Counted from the stretch's first letter, positions 16,973-25,584 are shown. The stretch: 64,000 bases of DNA from RGIG5327 sp045612485 (GCA_045612485.1 JAZKZE010000030.1:1-64000); one strand, 5' to 3'. Translations and numbers: made by a program. The notes: generated from the letters alone by a model not told the origin.

Positions 16973-17748
16973 GAATGGTAAACGATATGGATGAAAACAG
17001 GTATTTCCCTTTCTGTGAAGAGGAGTCCTGGCAGGCAAGGACGGATCTTCTGCTGGGAAATGAGAAAGCGGAAAGATTACGGAAGAGTCACGTTCTTGTT
17101 ATCGGGCTTGGCGGAGTGGGCGGTCTTGCTTCCGAAATGATCTGCCGTGCCGGAATAGAAAAAATGAGTATTGCTGACGGGGATATTGTGGAAGCAACCA
17201 ACCGTAACCGTCAGTGTGCCGCATTGACAAGTACCGTGGGAAGAAGCAAGGCGGAAGTCATGGCGGAAAGACTTCTGGATATTAATCCGGAACTGGAATT
17301 ATTTGTGTACAATGAATATTTGCAGGAGGAGAAAATGGTGGAATTGCTCCTTGCGGAAAAATATGATTGCGTACTGGATGCCATTGATACCATTGCACCC
17401 AAACTGCTTCTGGCAAAGACCTGCCTTATCCATAAGATCCCTCTGGTAAGCTGTATGGGATCGGGGGCAAGAATGGATCCAACGAAGATCACCATAGCAG
17501 ACATCGGCAAAACATATAACTGCCCCCTTGCCGGTTCCATACGCAGACAGTTGCGGAAAGAAAATTTCCATAAAGGTTTCAAGGCAGTTTTTTCCACGGA
17601 AAATGCCATAAAAAGTGCTGTAGTGGAATGTTTTTCAAGAAATAAACGCTCCAATACGGGAACGATTTCCTATATGCCGGCAGCCTTTGCCTGTCATTGT
17701 GCAAGTGCTGTCATTGAAGAATTGCTGAAACATATTGACAATAAATGA
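16969..17748 (+). CDS. tcdA: tRNA threonylcarbamoyladenosine dehydratase (TcdA/CsdL)
   Basis: E1-like ThiF/MoeB-family protein of 259 residues. The nucleotide-binding loop VIGLGGVGG (near 45), ADGDIVEATNRNRQ and the YDCVLDAIDTIAPK segment fit TcdA, which uses ATP to cyclise t6A37 of tRNA to ct6A. The GSGARMDPTKI segment is characteristic of this group rather than of MoeB. The gene overlaps the TatD stop by four bases. An ATG six bases further in is an equally plausible start. It is interesting beside tsaE (57550-57981), which belongs to the pathway making the t6A substrate, though the two genes are far apart. Confidence 0.87.
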   Translation: MRMVNDMDENRYFPFCEEESWQARTDLLLGNEKAERLRKSHVLVIGLGGVGGLASEMICRAGIEKMSIADGDIVEATNRNRQCAALTSTVGRSKAEVMAERLLDINPELELFVYNEYLQEEKMVELLLAEKYDCVLDAIDTIAPKLLLAKTCLIHKIPLVSCMGSGARMDPTKITIADIGKTYNCPLAGSIRRQLRKENFHKGFKAVFSTENAIKSAVVECFSRNKRSNTGTISYMPAAFACHCASAVIEELLKHIDNK

Positions 17749-17759
17749 AAGGAAGAAAA

Positions 17760-18560
17760 ATGAAATTTGTTTATCCGGGACCGGCTTTTAATGTATCCTG
17801 TCACAATCACAGTTCCTGGAGTGACGGGGGCAGTCCCCTTGAAGAGGTCTGCCGCAAAGGGAAAGAGATGGGCTTGAAAGTTCTGGGAATGTCGGATCAC
17901 TATGTACTGCCTCCCGGGGAAGGGTATGATTCTGAAACATGGAGTATGAAATTATCCCGTCTGGAAGAGTATATAGAAGTATTGCAGAAGATGAAGAATG
18001 AATTGGAAGATGACACATTCTCTTTGAAAATCGGTCTGGAAGTGGACTTTTTCTTTGAAAATATTGATGAACTTCTTGCAAAATTATCTTTCTATCCACT
18101 GGATTATCTCATTGGTTCTGTCCATTATTCCGGAAAGTTCCCCATTGACCACAGCAGTGAGGACTGGGTGGGGTTGAGTGAAAAGGATAAAGAGGATATC
18201 TGTACAGAATATTATGACAAACTTGCCGCGGCAGCTTTGCGCAAGGAGTTCCTTTTTATCGGACACCTGGATCTGCCGAAAAAATTCGGACTCATTGATA
18301 ATGAAAAATACTTTCCCCACGCATTGAAGATTCTGGATAATCTTGCCGTAAGCGGTATCGGAATGGAACTTAATACCGCAGGATGGTATAAAGAGTGTAA
18401 CGAACAGTATCCCTCCCTTGCTATTCTCAAGGAAGCCAATAAAAGAAAAATCCCTGTGATCGTCAATGCGGATGCCCATGATTCCGGTCATTTGAAACGC
18501 AGTTTTGAACAGGCATCAAAAGTTCTGAAAGAGGCAGGATACCCTGACCGTCCTTTCTGA
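17760..18560 (+). CDS. Histidinol-phosphatase, PHP family
   Basis: PHP-domain phosphatase of 266 residues. CHNHSSWSDGGSPLE opens the metal site, followed by GMSDHY, a GLEVDFF glutamate, YLIGSVHY, GHLDLPKKFG and NADAHDSGHL. The GSVHY and GHLD motifs are typical of HisK/HisJ histidinol-phosphatases, which remove phosphate from L-histidinol phosphate in histidine biosynthesis. A different small phosphorylated substrate is possible because no other his gene is nearby. The ATG at 17760 is used because AAAGGAAG lies just upstream; an in-frame ATG at 17745 overlaps the TcdA stop. It is the last gene of the rmuC operon and is closed by the terminator at 18589-18625. Confidence 0.8.
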   Translation: MKFVYPGPAFNVSCHNHSSWSDGGSPLEEVCRKGKEMGLKVLGMSDHYVLPPGEGYDSETWSMKLSRLEEYIEVLQKMKNELEDDTFSLKIGLEVDFFFENIDELLAKLSFYPLDYLIGSVHYSGKFPIDHSSEDWVGLSEKDKEDICTEYYDKLAAAALRKEFLFIGHLDLPKKFGLIDNEKYFPHALKILDNLAVSGIGMELNTAGWYKECNEQYPSLAILKEANKRKIPVIVNADAHDSGHLKRSFEQASKVLKEAGYPDRPF

Positions 18561-18588
18561 AAAAATGACAAATATAAATACAACATTT

Positions 18589-18625
18589 ATCCTGTGAAGA
18601 AGAATTTCTTTGCAGGATTTTTTAT
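18589..18625 (+). terminator. Rho-independent terminator of the rmuC operon
   Basis: Outer stem ATCCTG/CAGGAT with an inner AAGAA/TTCTT pairing, then TTTTTTA. It sits between convergent genes, and its T-run overlaps the end of the DppC-like gene. Confidence 0.75.
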
Positions 18626-19779
18626 TTTCCGTTCAGGGCTTTCCGCAAGCCTTCCCCGGCAAAATTGAAGGCACATACCGTAAGAAATATGGCAAGACCC
18701 GGATAAAGCATCAGATGAAAATAACTTAAAGGATCCGGATATGCCTGACGCAGAAGTTCCCCCCAGCTTGCTGTGGGATCCTGTACGCCGAAACCGAGAA
18801 AACTTAACGAACTTTCCGCAAGGACCGCTCCCGCTACTTCAAAGGAAAATGTAACAAATATGGGCCCGGAAACATTGGGCAGAAGGTGTTTGAAAAGGAT
18901 CTTGCTTACCGGCAACCCCATACATTCACAGCTCTGGATATATGCCATTTTTCTCTGTTTCAGAGTTTCCCCGCGGATCAGGCGTGCCAGTGCCGTCCAG
19001 GAGGTCAGCCCCAGAACGGTGATGACAAGAAGGATGGACTGCCTTGAACCGTAATCCAGCAGAATGGTCATTAAAATAAGTAGAAGCAGAAAGGTGGGAA
19101 AGCAGATGACGATCTCCACAAACCGCATCAGCAGCAAATCCATTTTTCCGCCATGATAGCCGCAGACCAGTCCGGCAAGAGTCCCGAAAAACAGGGAAAG
19201 AAGTGTGGCTCCGAAGCCCACAGCAAGAGATACTCTTGCTCCATAGATCATTCTTGCAAAAACATCTCTTCCCGCCTGATCTGTTCCGAATATATGTTTT
19301 CTGCTGCTTTTTTCATAAGGGGATCCATTCATTTCAAAAGGTCCGTAAGGAATAGCGGCAAACAAAGCAAAATCCGGACTTTTCAGATTGGCAGTCATCT
19401 CCTTCCAGGGGGTTTTATCTATCCTGCTTCCGTTAAAAAGAAAGGGCAGAAGCAGGAGAAGAAAAAGGATGCCGGAAGAAATGAAAAAGGATTTTTTTCT
19501 CTTTTGAACAGGAAAAACTCTGCATAACAGAAAAAGAATCCCGGAAAGTGGAAGAAAAAGCATAAGGAAATTCCAGCTTTTTTCCACAAAGATTTCCGGG
19601 CTTTCCGGAGTGAAAAGAGCAGAAAATGCCGGACTGGATAATTTGCCCCCTATATAAAGAAGAAGTGGTTTTTCATTGGCAAGTAGCGGAGCAGATACGG
19701 CACAGAAAACAAGTAAAAAAATGATTACAAGCCCGGTAACGGCAAGAGGATCTTTTCTGAAGTTTTTCCATGTCCGCAT
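18622..19779 (-). CDS. DppC/OppC-type ABC transporter permease (orphan)
   Basis: Permease subunit of a peptide/nickel-type ABC importer, 385 residues. The N-terminus has a hydrophobic segment (about 12-32) and an extra helical region to about 120. The conserved part follows: FGTDQAGRDVFARMIYGAR, five helices, the EAA-like contact loop CEGMGLP-type segment (here SCECMGLP) and SSLSFLGFG near the end. DppC proteins normally work with DppB, two ATPases and a binding protein. None of these is encoded in this window, and the only operon partner is a DMT transporter 17 bases upstream. The rest of the transporter must be elsewhere if it functions. The N-terminal extension is longer than in typical DppC (about 300 residues). 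Confidence 0.87.
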   Translation of the reverse strand: MRTWKNFRKDPLAVTGLVIIFLLVFCAVSAPLLANEKPLLLYIGGKLSSPAFSALFTPESPEIFVEKSWNFLMLFLPLSGILFLLCRVFPVQKRKKSFFISSGILFLLLLLPFLFNGSRIDKTPWKEMTANLKSPDFALFAAIPYGPFEMNGSPYEKSSRKHIFGTDQAGRDVFARMIYGARVSLAVGFGATLLSLFFGTLAGLVCGYHGGKMDLLLMRFVEIVICFPTFLLLLILMTILLDYGSRQSILLVITVLGLTSWTALARLIRGETLKQRKMAYIQSCECMGLPVSKILFKHLLPNVSGPIFVTFSFEVAGAVLAESSLSFLGFGVQDPTASWGELLRQAYPDPLSYFHLMLYPGLAIFLTVCAFNFAGEGLRKALNGK

Positions 19780-19796
19780 TATTCTTCCTTTCCTTT

Positions 19797-20699
19797 TTAT
19801 TGCAGCAGGGCAATAAGAACAAGTCCGGTAACGATGAGAATGAGTCCCAGCAATTTGGGTTTGCTTGCCTTCTCATGCAGAATGATGACTCCGGCAAAAA
19901 ATCCCAGCGGCAGACTCATCTGCCGGAATGCCTGTACGAAACTTACATTGGTGACAAAGGCAAAGGCAAAAAGAATCAGTGCATACGCTGCCGAGCCGCT
20001 CAAGCCGGCAATAACGGGGGAGAGAGGAGCTTTCAGAAGTTCTTTAAGCGCACATCTTTCCTGTTTGTTGCACATGACAAAAATACATTCGCCGATAAAT
20101 AACCCAGCTTCCATAAGAAAGAGATAGGAGAGAGTATCCACAATATTGAGTTCCCCCCGCATTTCTCTGACGATTTTTATGGCAGAACTGTCAAAGAGTG
20201 TATAAAAGGTCGTTCCGCTTGCTGCAAGAAGAATGAAAAATATGGTTTTATTGAAATAGCGGGAGAGAGCAAAGTCCCGGAAATTTTTTAACGGCATGAG
20301 AAGACAGCCTGCTGTAATAATGACCATTCCGCCAAGAGCTGCCAATGAAGGAGTTTTGCCAAGTCCGAAAATAATGGTGATCGCCGCAATGATAAGAACC
20401 GGCAACGCTCTTACTACCGGATAGACATAGGATATATCCGCACTTTTGTAACTTCTTGCCAATCCCAGCATATAAATAATTTCCCCAAAGATACTCAACA
20501 ATAAAAAGAAGAAAAATTTTCCCGGCATCCGGAAAAAGGGGATTTCACAGAAACAGAATACGGGCAGCCACATGAGAGTAGCCACAAACCCCATGATCAT
20601 ATAAAACGCCATGGAAGGATTACTTTTCTTGGAAAGCATATTCCATGTCACGTGCAGAAAAACAGATGCCAGAATAAGAAGAAATGCCGGAACAGTCAT
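19797..20699 (-). CDS. DMT/EamA-family transporter
   Basis: Drug/metabolite transporter superfamily protein of 300 residues with ten predicted helices in two five-helix EamA halves. The HVTWNMLSKK opening and FVQAFRQMSLPLGFFAGV near residue 255 match the paralogue encoded at 56622-57530 almost motif for motif. Substrates of this family range from amino acids to sugars and nucleotide precursors and cannot be read here. It is followed after 17 bases by the orphan DppC permease, so the two probably form an operon. A 13-base palindrome TTTACAGTGTAAA lies 27 bases upstream. Confidence 0.82.
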   Translation of the reverse strand: MTVPAFLLILASVFLHVTWNMLSKKSNPSMAFYMIMGFVATLMWLPVFCFCEIPFFRMPGKFFFFLLLSIFGEIIYMLGLARSYKSADISYVYPVVRALPVLIIAAITIIFGLGKTPSLAALGGMVIITAGCLLMPLKNFRDFALSRYFNKTIFFILLAASGTTFYTLFDSSAIKIVREMRGELNIVDTLSYLFLMEAGLFIGECIFVMCNKQERCALKELLKAPLSPVIAGLSGSAAYALILFAFAFVTNVSFVQAFRQMSLPLGFFAGVIILHEKASKPKLLGLILIVTGLVLIALLQ

Positions 20700-20725
20700 A
20701 GGAAAAGTTCAGTTGTTATTACATG

Positions 20726-20738
20726 TTTACAGTGTAAA
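20726..20738. promoter_or_regulatory. Palindrome TTTACA-G-TGTAAA upstream of the DMT gene
   Basis: Perfect six-base arms around one central base, 27 bases before the start of the DMT transporter gene and directly beside the aspartate kinase terminator. Its position suits an operator, but no regulator can be assigned. Confidence 0.35.
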
Positions 20739-20780
20739 AGGGGGAAAGGAATACTTTCAGAAAAAGTACTCTTTCCCCCT
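20735..20780 (-). terminator. Terminator of the hom-ask operon
   Basis: Nine-base-pair perfect stem GGGGGAAAG/CTTTCCCCC (20740-20748 with 20771-20779). On the minus strand a short T-run follows it. It lies 24 bases after the aspartate kinase stop. Confidence 0.75.
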
Positions 20781-20803
20781 GTCAGATATAATGGAACCGG
20801 TTT

Positions 20804-22213
20804 TTATGCCTTCTGCTGTTCCACGAATTCTCTGTGGAGAGCGATCTGGGCGGTCTTGAACTGACTGCGGTCAATAATGAACTGGATGTTCACCTGACGC
20901 ATCACCTGATCCAGTGCAAGAACATTGATCCCTTCATTCCAGAGAGCCGTTGCCGCTCTGGCAAGGAATCCGGGGATCTTCATATTGGTTCCGATAACGG
21001 AAACAATCGCCACTTCCTGTTTGGAAATAATGGCATGAGGCAATACTTTTGCAAGTTCTTCCAGGAACTCGTTCAATCTTTTTGCCTTCTGCGGCAGGTA
21101 GTGGGTAATGGTATTGGCATTGGTGTTTTTTGCAATGTAACTGATCTTGTATTTAGCGAGTACGGAAGTGATCTTGTTGTCATAACCGCACTCGCTTACC
21201 ATGTCATGATCATGCACCTCAATGGCGATAATGTCGTTGCGTCCGCAGATCATTTCCACTCTGGGAACAGGGGAAACATAGTTTACAGAAATCAGAGTGC
21301 CGGGGTGTTCCGGATCGAAAGCATTTTTCACACGGATGGGGATCTCTTTAAGTTCCATATCCTTGGCGGCTTTTGCATGGATGGCTTCCATATCCATATC
21401 GGACAACTGGTCGGCAATGTCAAAGGAGGTTTCCCCGATGACCTGTACTTTATCCACGCCCATAAGTTTGGGATCGCCGGTGGAAAGATGGAATTCCTTG
21501 TGGATGATCCCTTCTTTTGCATCAGTGAGAACGGCAATGCGGCTGAAGGTGATCTCACTGTAGCCACGGTCATAGCGGCGCATGATCCCTTCATCATATT
21601 TCACATAGCCTGTGACAATGGGCATTTCCGTTGCAAAGTCGATTCCTTTGAATGCGGAAAGAATCGCTTCGTCAAAGGTGAGAATATCGGTACTCATCCA
21701 GCCGGAAAGATCTACAAAACGGGCATTGACGCCTCTTTTCTGGAGAATGAGAGTGGAGTTGTAGGCACTGTGGGCTTCCCCGATGGCAGCAAGAAATTCT
21801 CTGGTGGAGGGAAGGTATTCAGAGGGTTTCAGGTGACCTGCCGTACGCAGAAACATCAAATGTTCCAGGCAGGAACGGATCCCGTTGATGCGTTCATTTA
21901 CAAAAGCATCCGCTTTTTCCAGATCCAGACCGATATCTGCAAAACTTTTATTGTATTCCAGCATTTTTTCACGCACGGTTTCCAGTGCATCTGTCCAGCG
22001 GGAATTGCCGGCGGCGATCTGACCGAAAACACCGGGCGCGCCGGTTTTCTTGTCTTCCAAGAGAAGATTGGTGATACTGGAGTAGGCAGAAACAACAAAC
22101 ACTCTGTTGTAAAGTTCCGCACCTTTTCTCTTACCAATGATCACATTTTCCATGACTTCGCCGAAACGGCTCATGGAAGTACCGCCGATTTTTTCAATGG
22201 TATGCTGTCCCAT
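20804..22213 (-). CDS. Aspartate kinase, divergent (Ask_Ect-like) form
   Basis: Aspartokinase of 469 residues catalysing ATP-dependent phosphorylation of aspartate, the first step to threonine, methionine and lysine. The opening is HTIEKIGGTSMSRF instead of the usual KFGGTS. VFVVSAYSSITNLLLE, GYVKYDEGIMRRYDRGYSEIT and DPKLMGVDKVQVIGETS follow, then two C-terminal ACT-type regions. From memory of the families, these features match the Ask_Ect group known from ectoine clusters better than LysC or ThrA. Here the gene follows homoserine dehydrogenase by about 70 bases. I chose the ATG at 22213 (AGGAGG 11 bases upstream) over a TTG three codons earlier that is too close to that site. Confidence 0.88.
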   Translation of the reverse strand: MGQHTIEKIGGTSMSRFGEVMENVIIGKRKGAELYNRVFVVSAYSSITNLLLEDKKTGAPGVFGQIAAGNSRWTDALETVREKMLEYNKSFADIGLDLEKADAFVNERINGIRSCLEHLMFLRTAGHLKPSEYLPSTREFLAAIGEAHSAYNSTLILQKRGVNARFVDLSGWMSTDILTFDEAILSAFKGIDFATEMPIVTGYVKYDEGIMRRYDRGYSEITFSRIAVLTDAKEGIIHKEFHLSTGDPKLMGVDKVQVIGETSFDIADQLSDMDMEAIHAKAAKDMELKEIPIRVKNAFDPEHPGTLISVNYVSPVPRVEMICGRNDIIAIEVHDHDMVSECGYDNKITSVLAKYKISYIAKNTNANTITHYLPQKAKRLNEFLEELAKVLPHAIISKQEVAIVSVIGTNMKIPGFLARAATALWNEGINVLALDQVMRQVNIQFIIDRSQFKTAQIALHREFVEQQKA

Positions 22214-22281
22214 AATTGACAAAGCCTCCTATGAATAATATTATTGATGTTTATATTTTGTAAATTTTTGAAATCATCTCA

Positions 22282-23574
22282 TCAGATATCTTCAATGCGG
22301 ATGAGTTTCACGCTGTTGCGTACTTCCGGAAGATTATTGATGGATTCAATGGCACTTCTCACCGCTTTTTCCTTGGTGCAATGGGTGATGATGAGCATGG
22401 TCACATTGCTGTGCTGCTGCCCTTCACGCTGAATGACACTGGAAATACTGATACTGTTTTTGCTCAGGATGCCGGCAACTTTTTCCAGAACTCCGGGGAC
22501 ATCCAGAACCTGTACACGCAGATAATAACGGGAATCCACTTCGTCCATGGGTTTGATCCTGCTGTACTGGACTCCTTCCAGGAATCCGGGGATCCTGCGG
22601 GCTGCTTTGTTGACGATGTTGCGGCCGATATCAACGATGTCCCCTACAACAGCGGAGGCGGTAGCTTCTCTTCCTGCACCCCGTCCGTAGAAAAGGGTGT
22701 CGCCCACATAGTCACCTGTAACCATCACACCATTGAATACGCCGGAAATGGCGGCAAGCTGGGTGGTCTTGGGAATCATGGCAGGATGGACACGCACTTC
22801 CACTGCATTTTCCTCATTCTGCTTGATGATGGCAAGAAGTTTGATCTTGTAGCCCAGTTCATCAGCATTTTTGATATCGGCAAGGGTAATATCCCTGATC
22901 CCCTGTACATATACAGGATCCATTCCCAGCCATTTGCCGTAAGCAAGGGAGGCAAGGATGGAGGCTTTGTGGGCGGTATCGAATCCGTCGATATCCAGAG
23001 AGGGATTTGCTTCTGCATACCCCAGCTGCTGGGCATCTTTCAGAACAGGGGCAAAGTCGATCCCTTCATTTTCCATTCTGGTGAGGATATAGTTACAGGT
23101 ACCGTTGAGGATACCGTACATTCTGGATATGCGGTTGCCGGAAAAACCTTCACGCAATCCCTTGATGATGGGAATACCACCGCCTACGCTGGCTTCGTAA
23201 TAGAGATCCGCATTATTCTTTTCCGCAACGGCGAAAAGTTCTTCCCCGTGTTCGGCAAGAAGGGCTTTGTTGGCGGTCACGACGCTTTTTCCGGCATTCA
23301 GGGCTTCAAGGATAAACTTTTTGGCAATCGTTGTTCCGCCGATAAGTTCCACAACCACATCCACATTTCTGATCATAGCGGAAGCATCGGTTGTGAGCAG
23401 TTCTTTCGGAACAGCCACACCTCTGTCTGTTTCAATATCCAGGTCGGCGATCCCGGCGAGGGTAGCTTTGATCCCGGTACGTTTAGCGATCACATCTGCA
23501 TTTTTCAACAGGCAGGAGGCTACTCCTGCTCCAACAGTTCCGAATCCGATGATTCCAACTTTGAATTCTTTCAT
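22282..23574 (-). CDS. hom: Homoserine dehydrogenase with ACT domain
   Basis: NAD(P)-dependent homoserine dehydrogenase of 430 residues, the standard monofunctional length. The Rossmann loop GFGTVGAGV opens the protein. Conserved substrate-site segments follow: TANKALLAEHGEEL, YEASVGGGIPII, GILNGTCNYILTRM and DIDGFDTAHK. A C-terminal ACT domain (about 350-430) is expected to sense threonine. It reduces aspartate semialdehyde to homoserine. GGGAG precedes the ATG. It is the first gene of a two-gene operon with aspartate kinase, driven by a promoter at 23619-23647 and closed at 20735. Confidence 0.95.
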   Translation of the reverse strand: MKEFKVGIIGFGTVGAGVASCLLKNADVIAKRTGIKATLAGIADLDIETDRGVAVPKELLTTDASAMIRNVDVVVELIGGTTIAKKFILEALNAGKSVVTANKALLAEHGEELFAVAEKNNADLYYEASVGGGIPIIKGLREGFSGNRISRMYGILNGTCNYILTRMENEGIDFAPVLKDAQQLGYAEANPSLDIDGFDTAHKASILASLAYGKWLGMDPVYVQGIRDITLADIKNADELGYKIKLLAIIKQNEENAVEVRVHPAMIPKTTQLAAISGVFNGVMVTGDYVGDTLFYGRGAGREATASAVVGDIVDIGRNIVNKAARRIPGFLEGVQYSRIKPMDEVDSRYYLRVQVLDVPGVLEKVAGILSKNSISISSVIQREGQQHSNVTMLIITHCTKEKAVRSAIESINNLPEVRNSVKLIRIEDI

Positions 23575-23618
23575 AAAATAACTCCCGAAAATGGTATTGT
23601 TCTATTCAATTCATATAT

Positions 23619-23647
23619 AATATACCATCTTTTTTAAAATTTCCCAA
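23619..23647 (-). promoter_or_regulatory. Promoter of the hom-ask operon
   Basis: On the minus strand: TTGGGA, 17 bases, TATATT, about 45 bases upstream of hom. Confidence 0.45.
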
Positions 23648-23814
23648 TAAAAAGTTGAAAATTATTGTTGCTTTTCTTGAAAAATGATGATATTTTAAAA
23701 ATCAAAAGTATTTTTTCAGCTTCTGCCGAACTTGCGGAAGGAGGAAAAATATTCTCTGCAACGGTAAAATACACACAATAAATAAAATAAAACAAACATT
23801 ATTTGAGGTGAAAA

Positions 23815-24375
23815 ATGAAAAAACTTCTTATCGCCGCGCTCTTTTCTTTTGCCGCAATGTGTGCTTTTGCACAGAAATCCGTGAATACAGCTATTACGGA
23901 CATTGAGGAAGATCCCACCAACGGTCTGGAAATGACCCGCTGTCTTTTCAATGAGTATTATCTTGCTGAATTGACTACCCATGCCAAGGTCACTGTAACA
24001 GATTCCGCTTCCGTTCAGAAAAAGATCAATGCTTTGAAGATCCCCCGGGGTGTGAAACTTTCCGCAAAAAATGTGAAGGCTCTCTGTAATGCTGTGAAAG
24101 CCAAAGCTCTCTGCCTTGTTTCCATGAAACGCAATGTCAAAAACAAAAGTGTGGATGTGGTGATCCGTGTCATCAGTGCGGACAATAAACTGCTGGGCAG
24201 CTGCAAAGGCGTTATGAAGGGTATCGGCGATGCCGGAAAATTGAGTGCTGTTCTTGCTGCTGAATCCGCTGCCTTTGTCCGTGCCGCTGACAAAGCAGCT
24301 GCTCCCGCAGGAAAAAAGGCTGTCAAAGCTGCTAATGCTGCCGGAAAAGTGAAAAAGCCGGTTGCAAAAAAATAA
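23815..24375 (+). CDS. Exported protein of unknown function with a lysine/alanine tail
   Basis: Small protein of 186 residues with a clear signal peptide (charged KK, hydrophobic core, cleavage after AFA near residue 19). The middle part has no motif I recognise; a fold with an SVDVVIRVIS strand is apparent. The last 40 residues are low-complexity Ala, Lys, Gly and Pro, strongly basic, and resemble histone-H1-like tails even though the protein looks exported. Such a tail could bind acidic polysaccharide or the envelope (inference). GAGGT precedes the ATG, and a strong terminator follows 20 bases after the stop, so it is monocistronic. Confidence 0.75.
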   Translation: MKKLLIAALFSFAAMCAFAQKSVNTAITDIEEDPTNGLEMTRCLFNEYYLAELTTHAKVTVTDSASVQKKINALKIPRGVKLSAKNVKALCNAVKAKALCLVSMKRNVKNKSVDVVIRVISADNKLLGSCKGVMKGIGDAGKLSAVLAAESAAFVRAADKAAAPAGKKAVKAANAAGKVKKPVAKK

Positions 24376-24396
24376 GATTTTATACAGAACTTCCAA

Positions 24397-24419
24397 GCAG
24401 GGGCGACCCTGCTTTTTTT
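24397..24419 (+). terminator. Rho-independent terminator
   Basis: GCAGGG/CCCTGC stem around a four-base loop, followed by seven T. It ends the basic-tail exported protein transcript. Confidence 0.85.
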
Positions 24420-24450
24420 GTACCGGGATTTCCGTATGGAAAGGGGTTTT

Positions 24451-25545
24451 ATGAAAACAGTTCTTCTTCTGATATGTTTATTTGTTGCTTTTCTGCTTGC
24501 AGGAAAGGAAAAAGATATCGTTGCCTACTCAAAAAATTGTGCCGTTACTCCGGAAGGGGCATTATTGGAGGAGGTATGGCAGGTGATCCCGGATGAAGAG
24601 TTTTTACAGACGGAAGAAGGAAAGAAGCCTTCCCGGAAAACGGTTATCAAAGTTGTTTATGAAAGGGAATATCTCTGTTTCGGTTTGAAAATGGTTACCG
24701 GACGTCCGGCAATGAGTGAAGCCGTAAAAAACAGCAGAGTCGATTCTGTTTCGGTGAAACTGTTCTCCCTTTCCGGTGCAAAAACAGCAGAATTTTTCGT
24801 GACGCCCTTGTGGGTGGAAAGCAGTTGGAAACAGAATAAGATCCACCGTTCCGGAGTGAAACGGGGGGGCGATTATTATTCTGCGGAAGTACGGATCCCG
24901 CTTTTTGCGGAAGAGGAATTTTTTGAGAAGGGGCAGAAATATCAGCTGGAATTCGTACGGAAAAGTCTTTCTTCCTCCGGTAAACGGGAGACCGCCTTTT
25001 TCAGGGGATCTCTTCTGACGGGAAATCTTGCTTATACAGACAATGCGCCGCGTACCAATAAAAAAGTCTGGCGCAACGGGGAAATGAATACCTTTTTCAA
25101 ACGTCCCAATATCCGCTGGAATTCCAACTGGGATCTGGGTGAGGGGGATTATCTTCAGCAGGGTTGGAACCTGAACAAGGCAAAGGGCAGGGGAAATTTT
25201 GAAGTTTTTGCCCATGAAGACAAGGCGGATGATTATTATGTGGTGCTGCGTAACGGGGATTTTTATCAGATGTATAAAGGCACGGAAAAGAAGATGAGCT
25301 ATACCTTTCAGGCAAAAGGCAAAGGGGTGCTGAAAGTCCGTTTCCTGCGTTTTTCCTTCCGGAATCAGGCGTTGCGTTTTCTGGGAGTGCGTTCCGAACG
25401 GGAGATCCGTCTTGATTCAGATAAATGGCAGACTTACACGGGAACGGTTGAAAAGTCCACCGGTACAGAATATCTTGCACTGGATTTTTCAACGGAAAAC
25501 AGTGAGATCATGCTGGATGAGGCCTATATGCGGGGAATAAAATAA
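24451..25545 (+). CDS. Exported two-module carbohydrate-binding protein without catalytic domain
   Basis: Protein of 364 residues with a signal peptide (MKTVLLLICLFVAFLLA). Residues 20-195 resemble the CBM9-like (DOMON-type) sandwich found in many glycoside hydrolases, with an ALLEEVWQ opening and AEVRIPLF. Residues 205-364 form a second jelly-roll module beginning WRNGEMNTFF and containing LRNGDFYQMYKG and KWQTYTGT. The same module, in the same order after a CBM9-like domain, ends the 976-residue protein at 31090-34020. This gene is therefore the binding half of that protein as a separate product. Its role is probably substrate or cell-surface binding. The ATG at 24451 follows AAAGGGG. The TTG at 24418 lies in the preceding terminator and is not used. 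Confidence 0.68.
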   Translation: MKTVLLLICLFVAFLLAGKEKDIVAYSKNCAVTPEGALLEEVWQVIPDEEFLQTEEGKKPSRKTVIKVVYEREYLCFGLKMVTGRPAMSEAVKNSRVDSVSVKLFSLSGAKTAEFFVTPLWVESSWKQNKIHRSGVKRGGDYYSAEVRIPLFAEEEFFEKGQKYQLEFVRKSLSSSGKRETAFFRGSLLTGNLAYTDNAPRTNKKVWRNGEMNTFFKRPNIRWNSNWDLGEGDYLQQGWNLNKAKGRGNFEVFAHEDKADDYYVVLRNGDFYQMYKGTEKKMSYTFQAKGKGVLKVRFLRFSFRNQALRFLGVRSEREIRLDSDKWQTYTGTVEKSTGTEYLALDFSTENSEIMLDEAYMRGIK

Positions 25546-25584
25546 ATCTTTTTCAACTTTATATTACCGCTTTTTCTTTCTGGA

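Noticed and set aside
24418..24450. TTG start for the two-module exported protein
   Set aside because: It lies in the T-run of the preceding terminator and would place residues before a clear signal peptide; ATG at 24451 is better.
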